Assembly: GCA_016929805.1 (NCBI GenBank) | Contig: JAFGIB010000311.1 | Span: forward strand, 1 to 49,521 | Origin: Deltaproteobacteria bacterium | Lineage (GTDB): Bacteria > Myxococcota_A > Polyangia > Polyangiales > JAFGIB01 | DNA length: 49,521 nt | Direction of reading: 5' to 3' | Shown: positions 42,247 to 49,521 of the stretch, one piece after another | Layout of the letters: every line of letters begins with the position of its first letter | How positions within the stretch are numbered: position 1 is the stretch's first letter | The notes under the pieces: generated by a model | Told to the model about the DNA's origin: nothing | The model's database searches: none | Seen by the model: the letters and a program-made list of their open reading frames with translations, nothing else | Program-made: the position numbers and the translations under genes

Positions 42247-42656
42247 GAAAAGGCTCCCTTTCACACAGAGATATCTTATTTAATACGGCACTATTAAAAT
42301 CGCCTAAACCGGCGCATCTCCATTCGGCGAATAACGGTAGGGTCAGGTTACGGACAGAAATACCCCGGATGGACCTTGCCCTACGCGAAACCACAACCTC
42401 GGACGAAGCTCAGCGGACGCCCACTTCACCTTAACGCTGCAAAAAATCCGTCGGCGTAAACCGCTTTCGCTCGCGAAAAACAGCGCGAACTAAGGGCGTG
42501 CTCACTTTTTTTGGACCTCACTTAGGGCGCACTAAGCTGCGGCCAAAAAAGTTCCGCGCGCCCTTATTTCATCGCTTTTTTCGCGTTTCCGCTCGACGTT
42601 TTTTGCAACGTTAAGGTTCATTCGGTTCCCATACCGTTATCGGCAAGAACCTCAGA
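42247..42656. other. Intergenic region with MITE copy C
   Basis: About 410 bp between the two PilZ genes, upstream of the first and downstream of the second on the minus strand. Apart from MITE copy C (42429-42616) no gene or clear regulatory site is seen. Confidence 0.5.
42429..42616 (+). mobile_element. MITE-like palindromic element, copy C
   Basis: A 188-bp copy with ends CCTTAACGCTGCAAAA and TTTTTTGCAACGTTAAGG and an exact 4-bp duplication TTCA (42425-42428 and 42617-42620). Orientation is as copies A and B. It ends 40 bp from the stop codon of the second PilZ gene and, with copy D, brackets that gene. Confidence 0.9.
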
Positions 42657-43409
42657 CTAGAAATCGAAAAAAAGCGGGGGACGTTTGCGGATAAATCGCA
42701 GGATCAGCTCGCGGGATTCCGTCGATAGAGTCTCGAATTGAATTCCGATACCCGGATCGGACTCCATGTCCATCGGATCTCTTACGAAGAGTACCTTTCC
42801 GGGAATGGTCGCTTCGAATCCGCCCGGCAGGGTTAAAAAGACCTCAACCGACGTTCCGATCTGAAGCGTCATATAGGTCGCTATAAAAACGCCTCCTTCG
42901 GAGATTTCTCCAGAAAAACCCACAAAGAAGTTCGATTCGGTCGTTGCTCCGATATTCGCTTCCAGCTTTTCACGAGGAGCAGTCGCGGCTCGACTAACGG
43001 GCCGAGAGACGCCGCTCGGAACCGCTGCGGGCTTTGGTATTTTCGGAACGTCCAACACCGTATCAGAGGGTACTGAAGGACGCACGGTCGCGGGCGCAAG
43101 CGGGTATAGCCTTGACATCACCTGAGCAATGGTATTGGTCGCGACTTCAATACCTTTGTGCTTACTGCGAACGTCTTGGAGTAAAGCAAGGGTTTGGCTC
43201 AGCGATCTCATGCTATAGCGTACGCTCGATTTACCGTCCAAATCCGTACTGGCGCGTTCAGCTTCGAACAAGGCTCCAACGGCTTTCGCGATATTTTCCG
43301 CGACATTGAGCACGTCCGGTGGAATGTTCGGATCCTTTTGGAGAGCCTCGAGCGCTTCCCCTAGTAATATTCTGCACTCAGACGATACCGTTGCTCCTGA
43401 ATAGGTCAT
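42657..43409 (-). CDS. PilZ-domain paralog with degenerate c-di-GMP motifs
   Basis: A 250-aa protein of the same kind as the one at 41470-42246: a helical N-terminal part, a Pro/Ala/Ser-rich linker (~120-145), then the PilZ domain. Aligning the two by eye, the first Arg of RxxxR is Ala here (ATAPR in place of RKHQR) and the D/NxSxxG motif reads EISEGG, with Glu for Asp/Asn. c-di-GMP binding is therefore doubtful. ATG at 43409 follows AAGGA and is preferred over the longer open frame from 43544, whose extra residues are unlike a PilZ protein. It is bracketed by MITE copies C and D in opposite orientation. Confidence 0.8.
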   Translation of the reverse strand: MTYSGATVSSECRILLGEALEALQKDPNIPPDVLNVAENIAKAVGALFEAERASTDLDGKSSVRYSMRSLSQTLALLQDVRSKHKGIEVATNTIAQVMSRLYPLAPATVRPSVPSDTVLDVPKIPKPAAVPSGVSRPVSRAATAPREKLEANIGATTESNFFVGFSGEISEGGVFIATYMTLQIGTSVEVFLTLPGGFEATIPGKVLFVRDPMDMESDPGIGIQFETLSTESRELILRFIRKRPPLFFDF

Positions 43410-43732
43410 GTCGTTAGTCCTTATCCTCAATAGTCTCAAAAATGCCCATGTTACCTTAGACCCGCTCGCAAACGACAAGTACGATTTGTTCAGCGGGACG
43501 ACCTTCACGACGCGTGCTCTTGCCCAAAAAAAGCACCTTATCACTCGCGATTATGCTCTTCTGTCCGTCGGCGCGCTCGCTTACTCGTACGGTTGCGTAT
43601 TACCGGGTTTCTGTTCCGCAAAAAGTATGATAACCAGCTCCGTCCGCTATCGCCAGCCCCAAATGAGATGCGACATTTGCGCAGACACGATGAACCACCG
43701 ACCGTATTGTTTTTCATTATTTCCATTATATA
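43410..43732. other. Upstream region of the second PilZ gene
   Basis: A 320-bp stretch between the PilZ start and MITE copy D. A divergent 125-codon frame begins next to the PilZ start and reads into the MITE, but it has no ribosome-binding site or recognisable product. The stretch likely holds the PilZ promoter; no exact site is called. Confidence 0.4.
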
Positions 43733-43920
43733 CCTTAACGTTGCAAAAAACGTCGAGCGGAAACGGGAAAAAGGCGATGAAATAAATGCGCGCGGAACTT
43801 TTTTTGGACTCGAGCTTAGTGCACCCTAAGTGAGGTCCAAAAAGTGAGCACGCCCTTAGTTCGCGCTATTTTTCGCGAGCGAAGCGCTTTACGCCGACGA
43901 ATTTTTTTGCAACGTTAGGG
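43733..43920 (-). mobile_element. MITE-like palindromic element, copy D (inverted)
   Basis: A 188-bp copy in reverse orientation relative to A-C. It starts CCTTAACGTTGCAAAA and ends GCAACGTTAGGG with one changed base in the right end. The flanks TATA (43729-43732) and TATG (43921-43924) are a near-match to a 4-bp duplication. Internal arms AACTTTTTTTGGACTC and GAGGTCCAAAAAGTGAG are preserved. Confidence 0.87.
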
Positions 43921-43958
43921 TATGCTCTTTTGTCGCCGGCTTCCATTTCAAACCCGTA

Positions 43959-44234
43959 CTATTGAAGCGTCGGACCTGAGTTGATTACGCCGAAACGTTC
44001 TTCGTGCTTTCGTATAGTTTCGCCAAGCACCGAATGAAATCGTTTGGCGTGTTGAGGAGAAAGCAACAGCCTGGCGAGCAGCCACCCGGCCTTGCCTTGC
44101 ACAAAAGCGAAATCGAAGATGAACACGTCCTGGGCGCTGGCCACCTGAACGAGATTCGAGAATCGACCTTTTGCTTCTTGGTCCTCCGCTTTAATTATCA
44201 AAGATTTGGGATCCGACGAATTGATGCCATCCAT
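43959..44234 (-). CDS. DUF3467 family protein
   Basis: A 91-aa protein matching the recalled pattern of DUF3467: KGRFSNLVQVASAQDVFIFDFAF, then LARLLLSPQHAKRFHSVLGETIRKHEERFG. The ATG at 44234 is preceded by a perfect AGGAGG at 5-nt spacing, which suggests strong translation. The function of the family is not known. It lies 121 nt downstream of the REC-GGDEF gene on the same strand. Confidence 0.8.
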   Translation of the reverse strand: MDGINSSDPKSLIIKAEDQEAKGRFSNLVQVASAQDVFIFDFAFVQGKAGWLLARLLLSPQHAKRFHSVLGETIRKHEERFGVINSGPTLQ

Positions 44235-44355
44235 ATCGCCTCCTACACACGGGTCTCTTCGCAGTGGTTATACATAAGAAAAAGGGCAATAGCGAATGAA
44301 ACCCTCCGTATTCGCTCGAAACGGCTGGCTCTTTGAGCCGAACCGGGAGACCCTG

Positions 44356-45351
44356 CTATTGCTCGGTGGGAGGGGCCGAAGGCCCGGGATGATAAAAATA
44401 GCCTTGGTGTTGAAAGACACAAATCCCATCGCGGCCTTCTCGTTTTGATTGAAAAAGCGCGCAGTCCGCTGCTTTTATCAAATCGTCTTTGGTTCTAATG
44501 TCGCTGCTAGGAAAGACGGCGACACCGAGCGAAGTCGTTAGTTTGTGACTCGTATTAATAATATGAAACGGCTCGGTCCCGATGGCGCGCCAGATCCGAT
44601 CAGCCACCGCTAGAGCGCCGGGGAAATTCGTGCTCGGCAGAATCAATAAAAAGGCTTCGCCTCCGTAACGAGCCACGACGTCGATTTCCCGAACCGCGTT
44701 TAGCACGCGTTGAGCGCTTTCTTTGATCACCTGATCTCCGGCGTCGTGCCCAAACCGATCATTGACGTCTTTGAAGAAATCGATATCCGCCATTATGCAC
44801 GCGAGCGGTTCGTGATAGCGCTCAGCGCGTTTGAACTCCTCGCTGACACGCGAGTGAAGATAGCGATAGTTAAAGAGCCCGGTAAGCTCATCTCTAAACG
44901 ATAACAACTGAAGCTGCGTCCTACTCTCGTTAAGCTCTTCGTGCATGCGCCTGATACGTAAGAAATTATTGACGCGAGCCAATAGCTCGCGTTCGTCAAA
45001 GGGCTTACAAATATAGTCGTCCGCGCCGATGCGAAGCCCGGTTACGCGACTATCGATGTCCGTTTTGGCTGTGAGTAAGATGATCGGTAAATACTCGTCC
45101 TGCGTAATCCCCTTGATCAACCTACAGGTGTCGAGACCGTCCAAGCCCGGCATCACGATATCGAGCAAGATCAAGTCAACACGCCCTCGATTAAGTCGAT
45201 TGATGGCTTTTTGACCACTGTCTACCGCTTCGACCTCTATACCTTGATTCCGCAATAACGTAGCGACGTATTCCCGCGTCAGGGAATCGTCTTCGGCAAT
45301 GATAACCTTCGGCGGTGCGGATGACGGCGATCTGTCCGAAAGGAAACTCAA
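44356..45351 (-). CDS. Response regulator with degenerate GGDEF domain (GGEAF)
   Basis: A 331-aa protein. The receiver (~15-130) has the acidic pair in IIAEDDSLT, phospho-Asp D64 (ILLDIVMPG), and the Lys in CKPFDE. A short linker joins a GGDEF domain (~150-320; FRDELTGLFNYRYL, MADIDFFKDVNDRFGHDAGD). The active-site loop is GGEAF at 230-234 instead of GGEEF/GGDEF, so the second acidic metal-binding residue is Ala; the inhibitory-site RxxD is kept as REID at 221-224. It may make little c-di-GMP and act as a c-di-GMP sensor instead. The start is TTG 45351 with GGAAAGG upstream. Confidence 0.88.
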   Translation of the reverse strand: MSFLSDRSPSSAPPKVIIAEDDSLTREYVATLLRNQGIEVEAVDSGQKAINRLNRGRVDLILLDIVMPGLDGLDTCRLIKGITQDEYLPIILLTAKTDIDSRVTGLRIGADDYICKPFDERELLARVNNFLRIRRMHEELNESRTQLQLLSFRDELTGLFNYRYLHSRVSEEFKRAERYHEPLACIMADIDFFKDVNDRFGHDAGDQVIKESAQRVLNAVREIDVVARYGGEAFLLILPSTNFPGALAVADRIWRAIGTEPFHIINTSHKLTTSLGVAVFPSSDIRTKDDLIKAADCALFQSKREGRDGICVFQHQGYFYHPGPSAPPTEQ

Positions 45352-45879
45352 GCTGGGCTACCTTTCCTTCTTTAACGTGCTATAGCGGCGATCGTTGTGG
45401 CGCTGACCAACCCGAGTTGTTATTCCGGGATCATGTGGGTGGTGCCACGGAACATGTCACCGGTCTTACGGACATTTAATTTTACCCGAACGAAATTTCG
45501 GTTGCTATCAGAAACGAAGTGATTCTCATCTTTAAAAAAAAACGAATCCCGTTCACTCTCTCAATTCGTCCTCCCGCGCCCTCGTCTCGCATTCAAGTCG
45601 CTCTTAGCTTTTGTCGGTTCTTTGCACCGAAGGCCAACCTGCTCGAACGCTATCCGCTACGCCCCGGCTCCGCGGATAGTGTAAGCGAGATTATTGCACA
45701 CGAAATTTCCTTTAAAACCCCGTATTTTATCCGTTGTCGTGGTCTAATGTCGGATTTTCTATTTCTCTCGGGGATAACAGGACCTATACTGTACAATACG
45801 GACGAAGATGGCATATCGAAAGCAAAGATGGCGTCAGAGGGATGCGTAGCCCGCGCTTAAGGAGGGGAGGCAAGGGCTC
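45352..45879. other. Divergent intergenic region upstream of rpoN
   Basis: A 528-bp stretch between the REC-GGDEF gene and rpoN. It contains a perfect palindrome CGAAATTTCG near 45492 and a T/A-rich run near 45530. A 113-codon frame (45519-45860) has atypical composition and no ribosome-binding site, so it is not called. The rpoN promoter probably lies in the last 150 bp; ATACTGTACAATACG around 45786 is one -10-like possibility. The lptB gene often found before rpoN is absent. Confidence 0.4.
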
Positions 45880-47370
45880 ATGGTGATGGAACTCAAGCAG
45901 CAACTAAAGATGGTGCAGCAACTGGTGATGACGCCACAGCTGCAACAGGCGATTAAGCTGCTGCAGATGTCGCGCCTCGAGCTGGTGGAATCGGTCTATC
46001 AAGAGTTGATGGAAAATCCCGTGCTCGAAGATCAAAGCGAAACGGTTCAGGATTCCGAGGCAAGCGCCCAGTCGGCGGATTGGTCCAATGGCGGGAATGG
46101 TCCCACCATAGAGCAGGCTAACGAGAGAGACGACAAAGCGATAGCGGAAGCGCTGCGCGGAAGCGATAAAAAGAACTCGGATATCGATTGGGAGCGATAC
46201 CTGGAGAATCACACCTTACAAGGTCCGGTCGCGTTCGGCTCAAATCGCTCACAAGATGAACTGCCGAATTATGAAATGACGCTCACCAAAGCGGGAAACC
46301 TCTCGGACCATCTGATGTGGCAGGCTCGTATGAGCGACTTCGTGGAAGACGAGCTCGGTTTCACCGAGCTTGTCGTCGGGAATCTCGACGAACGTGGCTT
46401 TTTAACTTTGGAGGGGATGTCGCCGGAAGAAGTCGTGCCGAAATTAGCGCAAGAGGCGGAGGTCCACCCCGAGGACGCGGAAGAGGTCCTTAAAATCATT
46501 CAGAGGTTTGATCCGGTCGGCGTCGCATCGCGAACGCTTCAGGAGTGTCTGTTGGTCCAGGCAAAGCACTTCGATTTGGACCAATTGGTCTGCGACGTGC
46601 TCATCCATCACCTGCACGACTTGGAGCGCAAGGACTATCAAACCATTGCGAAGGCGCTAAGTGTTTCGCTGGAAGAGGTCTACGACGTCGCGCAGGTGAT
46701 CGCGGAATTGGAGCCGCGGCCGGCTCGAAACTACGTAACCGAGGAACCGCATTACATCATTCCGGATGTCTACGTGCATAAGGTGGGTGACAAGTACTTC
46801 GTGGTTGCGAATGACGACGGAATGCCCAAATTAAAGATCAGCCGCTACTATCGATCGGCGATGCTCGATGACAAGAAGGCAAAGGAGTATATTCAAAACA
46901 AGCTACGAAGCGCTCAATGGCTCATCCGAAGCATCGAACAGCGTCGAAAAACCATCGAGCGCGTGACCGAATGCATCGTGGAAAAGCAATATGATTTCTT
47001 TGAAAAAGGAATCGAATATCTCAAACCGATGATTCTGCGCGACGTGGCCGATGAGGTGCAAATGCATGAAAGTACAATCTCGCGCGTAACCAGTAATAAG
47101 TACGTGCATACGCCGAGAGGACTGTTTGAGCTTAAGTTCTTTTTTAATAGTGGAATTCGCCGTTCGGAAAGCGAGGACATCGCCTCGGAAAGCGTCAAGC
47201 AAACGATTAAAAAGATTATTGAATCGGAAGATCAGAGCAAACCCTACAGCGATCAAAAGATCGTCGAGCTGTTAGCCGATCACGGCGTGGTCATCGCGAG
47301 ACGAACGGTGACGAAGTATCGCGAAATGCTTAGGATTCTTAGCTCTTCTAAGAGAAAGAAATACTTCTAA
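45880..47370 (+). CDS. rpoN: RNA polymerase sigma-54 factor
   Basis: A 496-aa alternative sigma factor that recognises -24/-12 promoters and needs AAA+ activators. Region I (residues ~3-50) is Gln- and Leu-rich (KQQLKMVQQLVMTPQLQQAI). A short acidic region II follows, then the core-binding and HTH parts (VADEVQMHESTISRVTSNKY), and the RpoN box ARRTVTKYREML near the C-terminus. Its length is standard. ATG 45880 follows AAGGAGGGGAGG at 45859-45870; an in-frame ATG two codons on is an alternative. hpf and rapZ follow as in many proteobacteria. Confidence 0.97.
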   Translation: MVMELKQQLKMVQQLVMTPQLQQAIKLLQMSRLELVESVYQELMENPVLEDQSETVQDSEASAQSADWSNGGNGPTIEQANERDDKAIAEALRGSDKKNSDIDWERYLENHTLQGPVAFGSNRSQDELPNYEMTLTKAGNLSDHLMWQARMSDFVEDELGFTELVVGNLDERGFLTLEGMSPEEVVPKLAQEAEVHPEDAEEVLKIIQRFDPVGVASRTLQECLLVQAKHFDLDQLVCDVLIHHLHDLERKDYQTIAKALSVSLEEVYDVAQVIAELEPRPARNYVTEEPHYIIPDVYVHKVGDKYFVVANDDGMPKLKISRYYRSAMLDDKKAKEYIQNKLRSAQWLIRSIEQRRKTIERVTECIVEKQYDFFEKGIEYLKPMILRDVADEVQMHESTISRVTSNKYVHTPRGLFELKFFFNSGIRRSESEDIASESVKQTIKKIIESEDQSKPYSDQKIVELLADHGVVIARRTVTKYREMLRILSSSKRKKYF

Positions 47371-47420
47371 CTTACACAACCCTAAAGGAGCACAATGCGG
47401 GCTTCGGTTTGGAGAACTGG

Positions 47421-47726
47421 ATGAGGATAGCGTTTACTTTTCGAAATCTCGATTCATCAGAAGATATTAAGAACTACGCGAGTGAGAAGATAGCGAAGCT
47501 ACAAAAATATCTCCGCGCTCCGCTCGATGCGGAGATAACGCTAACGCTGGAACGTCATCTTCACTGTATCGATATCAACCTCACCGCTGACGGAGAGGTG
47601 TACATGGGTCGGGAAGAGTCCGAAGATATGTACGCCTCGATCGACGTGGCCGTCGATAAGATCCGAAAGCAGGTCACGCGAACCAAAAGCGCATACGCTC
47701 AACGTCGGCGGTCATCTATCGTCTAG
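47421..47726 (+). CDS. hpf: Ribosome hibernation promoting factor (short form)
   Basis: A 101-aa protein of the HPF/YfiA family: RIAFTFRNLDSSEDIKNYASEKIAKLQKYL at the start, then ITLTLERHLHCIDINLTADGEVY, then EDMYASIDVAVDKIRKQVTRTK. It binds 30S subunits in stationary phase and promotes inactive 100S dimers. The ATG at 47421 has GGAGA at 47411-47415; a TTG at 47409 would give four extra residues. It lies 50 nt after rpoN on the same strand. Confidence 0.93.
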   Translation: MRIAFTFRNLDSSEDIKNYASEKIAKLQKYLRAPLDAEITLTLERHLHCIDINLTADGEVYMGREESEDMYASIDVAVDKIRKQVTRTKSAYAQRRRSSIV

Positions 47727-47908
47727 TCGCTAGTCTGCTCTGATACTGATAGTCTATTGGTAGGTACGAATCATGAGATAGGCCTGAAGGATTCTGTAGC
47801 GATATTTTTTTGGGTTAACGGTAGCAGTACGAGCCGCGTGCGTTTTTTTAACGACGTGAGCGCGGCACTATCAGCCGCCGCATGGCTAGAAACGGAAGTT
47901 AAAAACCG

Positions 47909-48784
47909 ATGGGAGACGACTCAAGCTCGCTTCATCTCGTCGTAATTACGGGAATGTCAGGAGCCGGGCGAAGTACCGCGTTGAAGGCTCTGGAAGACCT
48001 GGGATATTTCTGTGTAGATAATATCCCTCCGGCGCTCATTCAAAGGCTAATCGGACTTTTAGGCGATGACAGAGAACTGACCCACCTGGGTCTTGGAATC
48101 GACGTGCGAACCGGCGGCTTTTTGGCGGGAGCAGAGGAGATTATCGACGACCTCACGAAAAGCGGCCTGCAAACAGAAATCATTTTTCTCGAAAGCAACG
48201 AAGAAACGCTCATTCGTCGTTTTAGCGAAACCCGCCGAACGCACCCTTTGGAAAAGGACGGTAACCTGCTGCAAGCCATCCAGCGCGAGCGCGATAGGCT
48301 CGCCCCTCTTAGGACGCGCGCTAATCATACGATCGACACCAGCGGCTTATCTGTTCACGACCTGCGGCGCAACATCGTGAGCTATATCGCGAGCGGTAGC
48401 AGGCTTTCCCGGATGGTCACGCGGATTGTTTCCTTTGGTTATAAGTACGGTCTTCCGCTAAACGCAGATCTCGTGTTCGACTTGAGGTATTTACCGAATC
48501 CTCATTTTGTTCCGGAACTGAAACCGCTTTCGGGTCTCGACCGGCAGGTCTCCGAGTTCGTTCTACAGTCGCAGGAAACGCAAGAGCTGTTGCGGGACCT
48601 GGAATCGATGTTGCTGCGTATGCTTCCGCGATACGAAAGAGAGGGAAAGGCCTATCTAACGGTTTGCCTCGGTTGTACCGGAGGTAGGCACCGCTCGGTA
48701 GCGATGGCGGAAAACCTGGCGGGAAAGCTGCGGGAAAAGCACAAGGTTGTGGTCGAACATCGGGATATCGAGGGTCGGCGATAA
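47909..48784 (+). CDS. rapZ: RNase adapter protein / nucleotide-binding protein RapZ (YvcJ family)
   Basis: A 291-aa P-loop protein. It begins LVVITGMSGAGRSTALKALEDLGYFCVDNIPP; the Walker A loop is GMSGAGRS with Arg in the usual Lys position, a variant I recall from other RapZ/YvcJ proteins. Walker B-like and C-terminal motifs include FVPELKPLSGLD and LTVCLGCTGGRHRSVAMAENLA, the conserved end of the family. In E. coli RapZ guides RNase E to GlmZ to control amino-sugar synthesis. It follows hpf by 182 nt; the usual ptsN or hprK gene between them is missing. Confidence 0.92.
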   Translation: MGDDSSSLHLVVITGMSGAGRSTALKALEDLGYFCVDNIPPALIQRLIGLLGDDRELTHLGLGIDVRTGGFLAGAEEIIDDLTKSGLQTEIIFLESNEETLIRRFSETRRTHPLEKDGNLLQAIQRERDRLAPLRTRANHTIDTSGLSVHDLRRNIVSYIASGSRLSRMVTRIVSFGYKYGLPLNADLVFDLRYLPNPHFVPELKPLSGLDRQVSEFVLQSQETQELLRDLESMLLRMLPRYEREGKAYLTVCLGCTGGRHRSVAMAENLAGKLREKHKVVVEHRDIEGRR

Positions 48785-48833
48785 GGAGGTCGGTTAGGGC
48801 TCGGTGCCGCGCTCTCGTATGCAAAGCCGGCCT

Positions 48834-49382
48834 TCAGTCGAAAGTCGCGTTAAGAACAACCTTTTTGGCGGCTTCAATAATCACGTTATCGAACTGTTTT
48901 TCTTGAGATCGATATCGCGCGACGACCTGGTACGACCCCACGCTTAAATGGGCGGAAACGCCGCTACCTAAGGTGCCGATTTGACCGTTATCCTTTCGAA
49001 TAATCGCCATTCCGGCTGCTTTCTTTCCTTCGCTGAGGATATGAACCTCTAGAAAGCCGGTGGGAAAATCCGCGACAACACGCGCGGTTGAGCCTTTTCG
49101 AACGGTCAGCGAATGTTTCTGCTCCGCCCCGTTAAGGACGCCATCTAGACTGACGACAGCCGAGTAAGTACCGATTTCAACCGTAATCACGCCGTTACAG
49201 CTCTCTTTTCTAACTTCGCTACCGTCTTTCCGAAGCGAAATGGTTCCCGAGGCTGATTCGCCGTTCTCTAAAATCCGGCAGTCGACTCTTCCCGTACCTT
49301 CCGGTTCCGCGATTACAGAGCCATGAGCCATTGTCAAAGCGACGATACCTAGACTAAATACGAAACGACGAGATCGTTGCAT
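48834..49382 (-). CDS. Secreted or periplasmic protein, function unknown
   Basis: A 182-aa protein with a signal peptide (basic MQRSRR, a hydrophobic VFSLGIVALTMAHGS core, likely cleavage after SVIAEP-like residues). The mature part is rich in beta strands and may consist of two repeats of a small Ig-like or carboxypeptidase-regulatory-like fold (GESASGTISLRKDGS and GKKAAGMAIIRKDNG are similar lines, each followed by a VGSY/IGTY turn). ATG at 49382 is preceded by AGGAGC. Its upstream region is cut 40 bp away by an IS66-type end. It is convergent with rapZ. Confidence 0.75.
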   Translation of the reverse strand: MQRSRRFVFSLGIVALTMAHGSVIAEPEGTGRVDCRILENGESASGTISLRKDGSEVRKESCNGVITVEIGTYSAVVSLDGVLNGAEQKHSLTVRKGSTARVVADFPTGFLEVHILSEGKKAAGMAIIRKDNGQIGTLGSGVSAHLSVGSYQVVARYRSQEKQFDNVIIEAAKKVVLNATFD

Positions 49383-49422
49383 AAAACGCTCCTGGTTTAT
49401 AAATACGAGCTATTCATTAGAC

Positions 49423-49521
49423 GTAAGCGTTCAAGGGGGCAAACAAGTCGGCGGCCAATTCGCCCGTAAAACCGAGCGCGCCCGCAGTGCCGGCGAGGAT
49501 GGTACTTGCTGTACCTGACGA
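49423..49521 (+). mobile_element. End of an IS66-type element, cut by the window edge
   Basis: From 49423 the sequence starts GTAAGCGTTCAAGGGGG and continues AAACAAGTCGGCGGCCAATT, matching the right end of the 293-bp element at 14872-15164 read inward at about 88% over ~100 bp. GTAAGCG is the usual tip of IS66-family ends. The element runs out of the window, so whether it is a miniature copy or a full IS66 with transposase genes cannot be told. It begins 40 bp upstream of the secreted protein gene. Confidence 0.8.

Noticed and set aside
43408-43785. 125-codon + strand frame divergent from the second PilZ gene
   Set aside because: It reads into MITE copy D, has no ribosome-binding site and begins inside the PilZ start region.
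45519-45860. 113-codon + strand frame upstream of rpoN
   Set aside because: Composition unlike neighbouring genes, no ribosome-binding site, no family resemblance; it occupies the likely rpoN promoter region.
47757-47945. 62-codon frame between hpf and rapZ as a remnant of ptsN
   Set aside because: The translated sequence shows no PTS IIA motif (no conserved His region) and overlaps the rapZ start.
49417-49521. A 34-codon open frame on the minus strand running off the window edge, possibly the C-terminus of a gene
   Set aside because: Almost all of it lies in the IS66-type end and the stop is in the flank. A real gene end cannot be excluded without the next bases, but the element explains the similarity better.

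Overview
The window reads as a bacterial chromosome, most likely a member of the broad deltaproteobacterial assemblage (Myxococcota, Desulfobacterota and relatives). This placement is inference. It rests on the gene order tuf-rpmG-tRNA(Trp)-secE-nusG-rplKAJL-rpoBC, two PilZ proteins resembling the Myxococcus-type paralog family, a DUF3467 protein, a PHP/EndoQ-UvrD fusion, a giant acyl-CoA dehydratase activase and rpoN-hpf-rapZ. No rRNA gene is present to confirm it.

Layout. 1-12.3 kb: translation and transcription core (end of EF-Tu, L33, tRNA-Trp, SecE, NusG with a long acidic N-terminal extension, L11, L1, L10, L7/L12, RpoB, RpoC), all on +. 12.4-25.3 kb: an accessory region with a GT-C-like membrane protein, three radical SAM enzymes (one with a B12-binding domain), a zinc-ribbon methyltransferase, a broken ThDP-enzyme gene, a TetR regulator, an MFS transporter and an acyltransferase, separated by long non-coding stretches that hold mobile elements. 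25.6-34.0 kb: a three-gene + strand run of CoA-activase, EndoQ-UvrD helicase and RNase H. 34.0-40.5 kb, minus strand: a hybrid histidine kinase and a compact sugar/glycan operon (manA, FAD mutase-like protein, GT2, polysaccharide deacetylase). 40.6-45.4 kb: a small conserved gene, a Nudix hydrolase and a signalling patch with two PilZ proteins, DUF3467 and a REC-GGDEF protein. 45.9-48.8 kb: rpoN, hpf and rapZ. The window ends in a secreted protein gene and one end of an IS66-like element.

The clearest undescribed structure is mobile DNA. (1) Four copies of a ~188-bp palindromic, MITE-like element with ends CCTTAACGTTGCAAAA lie at 16.9, 22.7, 42.4 and 43.7 kb. Three have exact 4-bp target duplications (TTTA, TAAA, TTCA) and the fourth a near-match (TATA/TATG). 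One copy sits inside the broken ThDP gene; two in opposite orientation bracket a PilZ gene. (2) A 293-bp non-autonomous element with IS66-type GTAAGCG ends and a perfect 8-bp duplication GATTGCTT lies at 14.87-15.16 kb, and a related end lies at the right edge of the window. (3) A ~60-bp GGGCA-rich sequence occurs twice in direct orientation, flanking the first part of the radical SAM region.

Several signalling or repair proteins carry changed key residues: GGDEF to GGEAF with the RxxD inhibitory site kept, a PilZ domain missing one arginine and its Asp/Asn, and a Nudix box with Glu to Arg. These suggest binding or regulatory roles rather than ordinary catalysis. Starts were corrected from ribosome-binding sites for rplA, rplL, rpoB, hpf, the GT2 gene, the acyltransferase and both PilZ genes; for the FAD protein and the MFS transporter the start was chosen mainly from family homology, position and length.
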